Below are positions 16,524 to 23,400 of a stretch of 64,000 bases of DNA, piece after piece. This DNA comes from Actinomycetes bacterium (GTDB lineage Bacteria > Actinomycetota > Thermoleophilia > BMS3ABIN01). The notes below the pieces were generated by a model, which was not told the DNA's origin, did no database searches, and was given only the letters and a program-made list of their open reading frames with translations. The position numbers and the translations under genes were made by a program. Location: the NCBI GenBank assembly GCA_021785935.1, contig JAJYOG010000002.1, forward strand, positions 62,001 through 126,000, in the 5' to 3' direction. Each line of letters starts with the position of its first letter. Within the stretch, counting starts at the first letter, position 1.

Positions 16524-18566
16524 ATGCGCCCGCATGTCTTGAGACCCGGAACCGGACATACTAATGAGGATGAACCAGCCAGCCTAATCCGAATCGACCG
16601 CAGGATGATCGTACTGGTGGTGGCGCTGTTGGTGATTTTCGCACTCTCCGTGGCATTCAAGCTGAACCAGTCCTCAATCGGCCACTGGGATTCGGTCGTC
16701 CCCGACAGCAAAATGAAAAACGAGGGCTACCTGCTAGGAGTTCCCCGTGAGGCGCGCAGCGATGAATGGGCCGTCTACACCCCCCTCCTGCTCTCCCAGG
16801 CCGCCAACGGCTTCCCGGTTCACAACGAGAGCGTCGGGCCCAACAACGACCCCCTGGTCATGAGCCTGCCGGTGAAACATTTTTCCACCCTCCTGCGACC
16901 CCAAAACTGGGGCTATTTTGTCTTTGGCATCAAGAGAGGCTTTTCATTTTACTGGAGCTTCAAGCTCCTGTTCTTATTCCTCAGCTTTTTCCTGCTACTC
17001 ATAGTGCTTACGAAAAACAGCTTCTGGCTGTCGCTGTTCGGCTCCGTCTGGTTATATCTGACACCCTACGTGCAATGGTGGTTCTCAACCACCCTTCCCG
17101 AGATGATTATCAGCTTTAGCTTTATCTTTCTGGCTTTCGCCTATGTCCTGACCGCCAAAAAGAAACTACACGTTGGCATAGCGCTGGCGCTGTTTATCAT
17201 CTTCAGTTTTGATTTTGTCCTTTTTTTCTATCCTCCCTACCAGGTACCGCTGGCTTTCCTTCTGGTTCTGATAATGGGGGTGTTCCTTCTGGAGAAAATT
17301 ACCGGCGGCATGAGCGTGCAAACAGTTATTCAGCGAGGGCTACTCCTGGGTGGAGCCTTAATTTTTCTCGGAGGAATTTTCTATCTTTTTTACACTGACG
17401 CCAGCGCGACAATCCAGGCGGCCACCAACACGATCTATCCGGGAAACCGAAGCTCCCCCGGCGGAGAGATAAGTCTCGGACGCCTGTTTTCCGGCTTCTC
17501 CCTGGTCCCCTGGGGAGAACAGAACTTTCCAGCCAGATGGAGTAACGCGCCCGAGGCCAGCAATTTCCTGCTCTTGTACCCGGTGATAGGCGCCATTTAT
17601 TTGCGAGACCGGCTCCTGGGCATTAAAAATAATCCGCTGATTGCGATCATTCTTATTCTGCTTTCAGTGCTGACGGTCTGGATCTGGATCGGAATGCCCT
17701 TGCTCATTGCCAAGCTCACCCTGCTCGACCTGGTCCCACCCAATCGCGCTCTCCTCGGTCTCGGTGTGGCGGCGATCGTAGTTACCGTCGTCTTCCTGGC
17801 GCAGAGGACGGACTACGAAAGCATCAAGAGCAACGCGAAGAAAAGACGTCTGTTCAACCTGTACAACATCATCATCGCCGCGGCCATTTTTATTTTTTCT
17901 GTCCTGGTCGCCTGGTCTTTGCGGCTGGACAGCCCCGACTATTTCCGCCTGCGCTACCTGGCTCTGATTGTGCTCGCGATTGCGGGTCTCTCGGCATTAT
18001 TGCTGTGGAGGAAAAAAACCGCGTTTTGCATTCTCATTCTGGCGGCCGCCGGTCTGCCGCCGCTCCTGGCTCACCCCGGCAATGAAGGAATTACAAACCC
18101 AGTGGTTTATGGGATGGGCTCCATATTCAACAAGGAAATTTTCAGATTCGCAGAGGATGTAAGGACCAAAGATCCACAGGCGAAATGGGTGACGTACGGA
18201 AACCCGACCGTGGCCAACCTTTTCAAGGCGGCCGGACTGAACGTCCTCAGCGGCACGAGTTACACGCCCCGGATGTCTCTGATGAAGTCGCTCGACGACG
18301 ATGACAACAGCTTCGTGTACAATCGCTACGGACTCCTGGCGTTCAACGAAACCGCGGTCCCCGGCACAAATGAAATTTCCTTCACCCTGCCGAGGTTCGA
18401 TCTCTATTCAGTCGCCATCGATCCCTGCTCCCCCCGGCTGAAAGACCTCGGAATCAAGTACTTCGCTTTTTATTACAAGATCAGCGAGACAAAATATTCC
18501 TGCCTCGAAAACCACAAACTTTTTGAAGCCGACAATGTAGCCGTCTATCAGAGGGATGACGTCTAA
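16524..18566 (+). CDS. Large polytopic membrane protein, GT-C/YfhO-like (DUF7657-like)
   Basis: About 680 residues with roughly eleven to twelve membrane segments. A first extracytoplasmic loop contains PREARSDEWAVYTPLLLSQ and NNDPLVMSLPVKHFS. A C-terminal extracytoplasmic domain of about 140 residues follows the last helix. The R-S-D-E-W motif in the first loop and the general layout are typical of GT-C fold membrane glycosyltransferases or of a related uncharacterised family. It probably modifies a lipid-linked or surface glycan, which fits the polysaccharide genes downstream. No strong ribosome-binding site precedes ATG 16524, so the start may lie later, before the first helix. It converges on the GH26 gene with 7 bp between stops. 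Confidence 0.65.
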   Translation: MRPHVLRPGTGHTNEDEPASLIRIDRRMIVLVVALLVIFALSVAFKLNQSSIGHWDSVVPDSKMKNEGYLLGVPREARSDEWAVYTPLLLSQAANGFPVHNESVGPNNDPLVMSLPVKHFSTLLRPQNWGYFVFGIKRGFSFYWSFKLLFLFLSFFLLLIVLTKNSFWLSLFGSVWLYLTPYVQWWFSTTLPEMIISFSFIFLAFAYVLTAKKKLHVGIALALFIIFSFDFVLFFYPPYQVPLAFLLVLIMGVFLLEKITGGMSVQTVIQRGLLLGGALIFLGGIFYLFYTDASATIQAATNTIYPGNRSSPGGEISLGRLFSGFSLVPWGEQNFPARWSNAPEASNFLLLYPVIGAIYLRDRLLGIKNNPLIAIILILLSVLTVWIWIGMPLLIAKLTLLDLVPPNRALLGLGVAAIVVTVVFLAQRTDYESIKSNAKKRRLFNLYNIIIAAAIFIFSVLVAWSLRLDSPDYFRLRYLALIVLAIAGLSALLLWRKKTAFCILILAAAGLPPLLAHPGNEGITNPVVYGMGSIFNKEIFRFAEDVRTKDPQAKWVTYGNPTVANLFKAAGLNVLSGTSYTPRMSLMKSLDDDDNSFVYNRYGLLAFNETAVPGTNEISFTLPRFDLYSVAIDPCSPRLKDLGIKYFAFYYKISETKYSCLENHKLFEADNVAVYQRDDV

Positions 18567-18573
18567 CTGCCCG

Positions 18574-21015
18574 TCAGTTCAAAAGCATGCCGGGTAGTTC
18601 GTCGAAGGAATTGTTGAAGATGGTACGCTGACTCACAACCAGCTGCGGCTGGCCACTTGTACTCGATACCTGAACCGGTCCGTTCATCTGACCCGGGAAG
18701 GTCGGAGTAACGCGGCCACCGGCCGGAACAGAGTAATGACCAACAAGATTACCGGCGATCCTGATATCCACTTCAGCGGCGTCCTGGCTTTCGTTGCCAA
18801 CCAGCACCCAGGTCTTCATGCCTGTGGAAACATTGTCGTACCAGGCAAACCACTGCTCGCTGGCCAGATCTGTTGTCTTGGTACCCGGGACTTCCTCAAA
18901 TGATCCCTTAAATACCGACCTCTGGCTCACGATCAAAGGCTGGCTGTTTGTGCAAACCACGCGCACCGGGCCATCCATCAAGTTCGGATATTCCGGAGTA
19001 ATCCTGCCGCCGGCGGGGATGGAATAGTATCCCACGAGCCTCTCCGCTACATAGATACCAACCTCAGCGGTCTGGCTACCCTGGTTACCAACAATTATCC
19101 AGTTTCTCATGCCAGCGCTCTGCTCGTCGTACCAGGTGAAATGATACTCGGAGGTAAGCTGCAAGGAGGCCTTGGCTCCAACCTCATTAAAAGTGCCGCT
19201 GTAAATAACCCTGCCGCTTACGTTCAAAGGCTGCCCGTTGGTGGCGACGACCCTAACGGGACCGTTCATCGTTCCCGGAAATTCAGGAGCCGCGACGGCG
19301 CCGGCGTTAATTGCATAATGCCCCATGAGCGTACCGGCGATATAAACATCAACCTCAGCGGTCTGGCTGCCTTCATTGCCGATCATGACCCAGTGCTTCA
19401 TGCCCGGAGACTGCTCGTCGTACCAGGAGAGATACTGCTCGCCGGAAAGCTCGGATTGTTTCACCGCGGGCAGTTCGGAAAAAGTTCCGTTGTAGGTGAC
19501 GCGCTCGCTCACCAACAGCTCGCCGCCTGTGGTCGATACGACCTTGACGGGTCCGTTGGACAAACCCGCATACATTGGCGTTTCCCGCTGCTCCGGCCCG
19601 ATATCATAGCTTCCCCGCAGAACCCCGGCGATGTAAACATCTGCATGCTGCGTAACGCTGCCCGGGTTGCCTATAATTACCCAGGTGCGCATGCCGGGTG
19701 AAACATTGTCATACCAACCGAAATAGTAGTTGCGGTTTGAACTGTTATTGATCGTCACCGGCCTTGTGTCAGTAGAGGTATTGCCCGCACGGTCATAAGC
19801 TTTTGCCGTGAGATCGTAGGCGCCGTCCGCCATCGCAGCGGTTGAGAAACTAAAGTTGTAGGGGCTTGCCTGCTTAGTACCGATCAGACTGCCGCCAGCA
19901 TAAAGTTCAACCTTGGTGACCGCATCATTATCATTGGCATTAACTGACACCGAAGCAGTGCCATTCAGCGCGGCTCCGGATGACGGTGAAGCGATGGATA
20001 CGGTCGGCAAAGTGGTATCGGGCCCCTGCACCGCGGCGCGGAAAGCCGCCAGGCTCGCGGGGGAGCTTTCAATCCGCCAGTCAGTTTCCTTGTTTATATT
20101 GAACCAGGTCAACATCGAGACACGGGGGAAACGGGTGGACAGTAAATTAAAAGCATCAGTGATCCACTGGGACTTGCCGCCATTTTGAGCGTTGCCGCCG
20201 AATTCTGTGGTTGCTGTCTCGGCGATGACGACCGGCTTATTGGTGTTGGCGACAGCGACGTCATAGCTATAACCGATAACCTCTTCAAAGCTCTGCCACC
20301 AAGAGGTCCAGCTTGGCGTATTGTAAAGAGTGCCCCAGTTGTAACCGTTGATACCAACGAAGTCCACGTAAGCATCGCCGGGATAATAAGTGTTAAAGGT
20401 GGCCTGCGCATCAGCAATGGAACCGTCGCGGTTCGGAGACCAAACCCACTTGACGTTGGTAGCTCCTTCCTGCACGAAAATATCGTGGACATGACGCCAG
20501 GCTGGAATGTAATCCTGAGGTGAATTGCCGTTGGCGTTGCCGCCCCAGGAAACCCAGTCACCGTTCATCTCGCACATGGGCCTGAAATAGATGGGGTATC
20601 CAAAATCCCTTAGCTGCCGCGCCCAGCGCCTGATGTCGTTGTCGAAATTACCTGCGGTGATGTTCTTTAGGCGGTAAGCTGGCTGATGATTGGGATCCAG
20701 AGAAAAATCGTGCGGCTCCCAGGCCAGCTGTATGGTGCGTCCCTCCAGGGCCATGGGCCTGAAAGTATCGGCATAGAAATCCTCGCCGATCGATTCGTAC
20801 CAGAGAAAGACGTCAGTCTGCCTGCCAATCGTGGACTCAAAGTTATGCAGATCGTCAATCGAAGGCAGCTGTTCGTTGGGAAGTTGGGGGTCGGGGAAAA
20901 AGACTCCAACCTGAACAGGAGTCGATGCCTCTGCTGCTGGGGATACAACAAATGCGGCAAACGCCGCAGCAATAACCACGGCGGCCATACATACTATTAT
21001 CCAACGGGATGACAT
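18574..21015 (-). CDS. Secreted GH26 glycoside hydrolase with four C-terminal WYD repeats
   Basis: The 813-residue protein has a signal peptide (residues 1-31), then a GH26 domain (about 32-335). Its acid/base is seen in RPMCEMNG, with the WVWSPN and YPGDAYVDFVGINGYNW segments and a nucleophile Glu in VIAETATTE. An Ig-like domain follows (about 340-425), and four repeats of about 97 residues each contain WYDxxSxGMxxWVxxGN. The enzyme should cut beta-mannan-like or related surface polysaccharide outside the cell; the repeats may bind glycan or wall. The frame is open further upstream, but ATG 21015 has AGGAGG nine bases ahead and lies after a c-di-GMP riboswitch, so I chose it. Confidence 0.88.
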   Translation of the reverse strand: MSSRWIIVCMAAVVIAAAFAAFVVSPAAEASTPVQVGVFFPDPQLPNEQLPSIDDLHNFESTIGRQTDVFLWYESIGEDFYADTFRPMALEGRTIQLAWEPHDFSLDPNHQPAYRLKNITAGNFDNDIRRWARQLRDFGYPIYFRPMCEMNGDWVSWGGNANGNSPQDYIPAWRHVHDIFVQEGATNVKWVWSPNRDGSIADAQATFNTYYPGDAYVDFVGINGYNWGTLYNTPSWTSWWQSFEEVIGYSYDVAVANTNKPVVIAETATTEFGGNAQNGGKSQWITDAFNLLSTRFPRVSMLTWFNINKETDWRIESSPASLAAFRAAVQGPDTTLPTVSIASPSSGAALNGTASVSVNANDNDAVTKVELYAGGSLIGTKQASPYNFSFSTAAMADGAYDLTAKAYDRAGNTSTDTRPVTINNSSNRNYYFGWYDNVSPGMRTWVIIGNPGSVTQHADVYIAGVLRGSYDIGPEQRETPMYAGLSNGPVKVVSTTGGELLVSERVTYNGTFSELPAVKQSELSGEQYLSWYDEQSPGMKHWVMIGNEGSQTAEVDVYIAGTLMGHYAINAGAVAAPEFPGTMNGPVRVVATNGQPLNVSGRVIYSGTFNEVGAKASLQLTSEYHFTWYDEQSAGMRNWIIVGNQGSQTAEVGIYVAERLVGYYSIPAGGRITPEYPNLMDGPVRVVCTNSQPLIVSQRSVFKGSFEEVPGTKTTDLASEQWFAWYDNVSTGMKTWVLVGNESQDAAEVDIRIAGNLVGHYSVPAGGRVTPTFPGQMNGPVQVSSTSGQPQLVVSQRTIFNNSFDELPGMLLN

Positions 21016-21028
21016 GCAGCCAGGCCTC

Positions 21029-21113
21029 CTCGGCGGCAGCCAGGCTATCCTAGTCACATGGACCTTAGACCCTTGGCTTTGCGCCGCTCCGTTTCCGGAG
21101 CTTTGCCCTTATC
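21029..21113 (-). ncRNA. c-di-GMP-I (GEMM) riboswitch before the GH26 gene
   Basis: Read leftwards from 21113, the sequence shows GGGCAAAGC, a P1b stem GCTCC-GGAAAC-GGAGC with a GAAA tetraloop, then GCGCAAAGCCA, GGGTCTAAGGT, GACTAGGATAGC and CTGGCTGCCG. These are the conserved elements of the GEMM/c-di-GMP-I aptamer in order. The aptamer ends at the ribosome-binding site AGGAGG (21030-21025) of the hydrolase, so control of translation is likely. A GEMM variant for another dinucleotide cannot be excluded by eye. Confidence 0.88.
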
Positions 21114-21298
21114 ACCTGGACTGGCTTCTCCCCCAACAACCGTGAACCGAGGTGTGGCCACTACTTGTGGCCAGTTATTGTATCGGCTCGCCCTCCTTTC
21201 GCTTTAATGAAAAAGGCTGCAAAACAGCATGGTTATGGCATATTTGAATATTGTTGCCCTAACACCAGCCCTATTCTTTGTTTTAAATTTACCGAAAT

Positions 21299-21342
21299 AA
21301 CGGAAACTAAACGGAAGCCAAATGGAAACATAACGGAAATTA
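21299..21342. repeat. Four 11-bp-spaced AACGGAAAC repeats in the divergent promoter region
   Basis: AACGGAAAC, AACGGAAGC, AATGGAAAC and AACGGAAAT start at 21299, 21310, 21321 and 21332, one helical turn apart. They lie between the leftward GH26 leader and the rightward epimerase operon. The remainder of 21114-21459 is AT-rich leader and promoter DNA, including TACAAT (21182-21177 leftwards) as a possible -10 and two TGGCCA boxes. Confidence 0.65.
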
Positions 21343-21459
21343 CGGGATTGTAAAGATACTTCCACTGTGCCATCATAATTTTGTAAGTATTTGGACAAAG
21401 TTATGGTCATGGGCGCGCGAGCGGACACATTGGGAGGCGGATAGGCAAGGTCCCCAGCC

Positions 21460-23100
21460 TTGAAAAAAATTAAGACAATGACAATATTTGGGACCCGGCC
21501 AGAAGTTATTAAGCTGGCTCCCGTCATAAGCAGACTGGAAAAGTCGCCGAACTTCGACACAGTGCTGGTGACGACCGGTCAACACCGTGAGATGCTAGGC
21601 CAAGCCCTTGGCCAGTTCGGCATCGAACCCCACTACAACCTCGACATCATGCAACCCGACCAGGGCGTCAGTGATGTAACCGTTAGCTCACTCCGGGGTG
21701 TTGAGGAGCTCATTTCCACCGAAAAACCGGACCTGGTCCTTGTCCAGGGAGATACTACCACCGCCTTTGCCGGCTGCCTTGCCGCATTTTATCAGCAGAC
21801 AGCCGTAGGACATGTTGAAGCAGGCCTTCGCACCTACGACAAGTACAAACCCTTCCCCGAGGAAATCAACCGTTCGCTGATAACCCAGTTGGCGGATCTC
21901 CACTTTGTTCCCACCGTGACTGCCTGGGAGAGCCTCAGAAACGAGGGAGTGGATGGGGAAAAAATATTCATCACCGGCAATACCGTTATCGATGCGCTGT
22001 TCCAGGTGGTAAAGCCCGCATATACTTTTGCCGATCCGGCCCTGGCTGAAGCCGGCAACAACGGCAAACGCCTGATTGTCGTCACCTCTCATCGCCGTGA
22101 GAATTTCGGCCAGCCGATTCTCGACATTTGCGGCGGTATCGTGGAGATCGTTGATAATTTTGATGATGTTGAAGTAGTTTTTTCTGTGCACCGCAATCCC
22201 AAGGTGCGCGTCCCGGTTCAGTCACTGCTTAAGGATCATGAACGCATCCGGCTGGTCGATCCGCTCGATTACATGGACATGGCCAACCTTATCGCCAAAT
22301 CGTATATGGTTCTTACCGATTCCGGCGGCTTGCAGGAAGAAGCGCCGGCATTGGCCAAGCCGGTGCTGGTTTTGCGTGACCTTACCGAACGTCCCGAAGC
22401 GGTTCAGGCCGGTTTGGCGCGTATGGTTGGCACCTCCAAACGCGCCATTGTGGCCGCCGCGACCGAGCTTTTGACGAGCATCGCAAGTTATATGGCTATG
22501 ACTCAGGGGATAAGCCCATACGGAGACGGGATGGCCGCCTCCCGAATCATCGGCGCCATAGAGTACGTAAACGGTATGCGGCAAACCAAACCGGCGCCGT
22601 TCATGAGCAGAATGGTAACGCCTACCACCGGTGACCAGTTGGTAAGCGAGCGGCCCCTTAGCGATGAACTCTTCTACCAGCAGCTTGACGAACGCATCAA
22701 GCGCGCCAAACTCGAACGCAAACGAGTCTCGGTTGCAACTATCGACATGGAAAAAACCAATAGGGAAGAATTTGCCCGGGCCGTCAGGACTATTACCAGA
22801 AGTCTGCGAAAGACAGATTCGGCCGCGGCTCTCGACGGCAAGCGTCTGGTTCTGGTCCTGCCGGGCGCGGGCGAAGAGCAGGCGCAGCACACAACCGACC
22901 GCCTGCTCGAAAACCTCGCGGGACCGTTTCAGGGGCGCCGCGAGGAAGACCGCGAAGCCGGGAGTTCGCCAGAACAGCTTGAAGAGATGATTAAAACCAT
23001 CAACGTCAAGATCAAAACCTATGAAAGCGATGAGGAAATAACGGAAAAACCGGATGCCGCCGACAACACTAAGAGTAGGGCGGCCTCACGGGCGGAATAA
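21460..23100 (+). CDS. wecB: UDP-GlcNAc 2-epimerase (WecB-type) with degenerate GGDEF-like tail
   Basis: Residues 1-375 are a full non-hydrolysing epimerase converting UDP-GlcNAc to UDP-ManNAc: FGTRPEVIKLAPV, TGQHREML, VQGDTTT, GHVEAGLRT, PFPEEINR, TSHRRENFG and SGGLQEEAP are all present. Usual family length is near 375; here about 170 residues are added. Residues 399-490 look like a nucleotide-cyclase fold (LDERIKRAKLERKRVSVATI, TRSLRKTDSAAAL, LVLVLPGAGEEQAQ). The GGDEF loop is replaced by DGKRL, so cyclase activity is unlikely. A charged tail ends the protein. TTG 21460 has an AAGG before it; ATG 21478 is an alternative. Confidence 0.85.
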   Translation: MKKIKTMTIFGTRPEVIKLAPVISRLEKSPNFDTVLVTTGQHREMLGQALGQFGIEPHYNLDIMQPDQGVSDVTVSSLRGVEELISTEKPDLVLVQGDTTTAFAGCLAAFYQQTAVGHVEAGLRTYDKYKPFPEEINRSLITQLADLHFVPTVTAWESLRNEGVDGEKIFITGNTVIDALFQVVKPAYTFADPALAEAGNNGKRLIVVTSHRRENFGQPILDICGGIVEIVDNFDDVEVVFSVHRNPKVRVPVQSLLKDHERIRLVDPLDYMDMANLIAKSYMVLTDSGGLQEEAPALAKPVLVLRDLTERPEAVQAGLARMVGTSKRAIVAAATELLTSIASYMAMTQGISPYGDGMAASRIIGAIEYVNGMRQTKPAPFMSRMVTPTTGDQLVSERPLSDELFYQQLDERIKRAKLERKRVSVATIDMEKTNREEFARAVRTITRSLRKTDSAAALDGKRLVLVLPGAGEEQAQHTTDRLLENLAGPFQGRREEDREAGSSPEQLEEMIKTINVKIKTYESDEEITEKPDAADNTKSRAASRAE

Positions 23101-23200
23101 TCGGTCTAGAAGAATAACGCTCGGGTATCCTATTAATAGAGGCATATTTCGGACTATGGGCTGCCAAAGTGAATGCGAAGAGAAAAAGGTGGTGTGAAGA

Positions 23201-23320
23201 ATGTACGGAGTACTGTTACCTGTCACGGGAGTAGCGATCGGTCTGTATGCCCTGGTGGCGGTTACCTGCGTAATCGTAGGTTCGCTGATGCGGATGAGGG
23301 GTAAAAAAACAAATCGATAA
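23201..23320 (+). CDS. 39-residue LPxTG-type membrane peptide
   Basis: The peptide reads YGVLLPVTG, a hydrophobic helix of about 20 residues (VAIGLYALVAVTCVIVGSL) and a basic tail MRMRGKKTNR. This is a complete sortase sorting signal (LPVTG, helix, positive tail) with almost nothing in front of it. A purine-rich AAAGGTGGTG precedes the ATG. It sits between the epimerase and the EPS synthase gene, so it may be a small membrane subunit or the remaining anchor of a longer protein. No frame extension is possible upstream because of stops. Confidence 0.6.
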   Translation: MYGVLLPVTGVAIGLYALVAVTCVIVGSLMRMRGKKTNR

Positions 23321-23371
23321 TTGATGGCCGGCCGGGCCATCGGGGCAATGAGTGTTACCTTAAAAAAACCG

Positions 23372-23400
23372 GCCCTTCAGATTGGTCTGGAGGCTTTTTT
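23372..23400 (+). promoter_or_regulatory. Terminator-like hairpin that contains the ribosome-binding site of the EPS synthase
   Basis: The strand 23372-23381 (GCC, bulged C, TTCAGA) pairs with TCTGGAGGC (23386-23394) around TTGG and is followed by six T. The 3' arm contains the GGAGG that serves the next gene. It could act as an attenuator or mask the ribosome-binding site. Confidence 0.6.

Noticed and set aside
21016-21057. Longer start of the GH26 protein at 21057
   Set aside because: It would translate the riboswitch aptamer and put 14 residues before the signal peptide; ATG 21015 has a strong ribosome-binding site.
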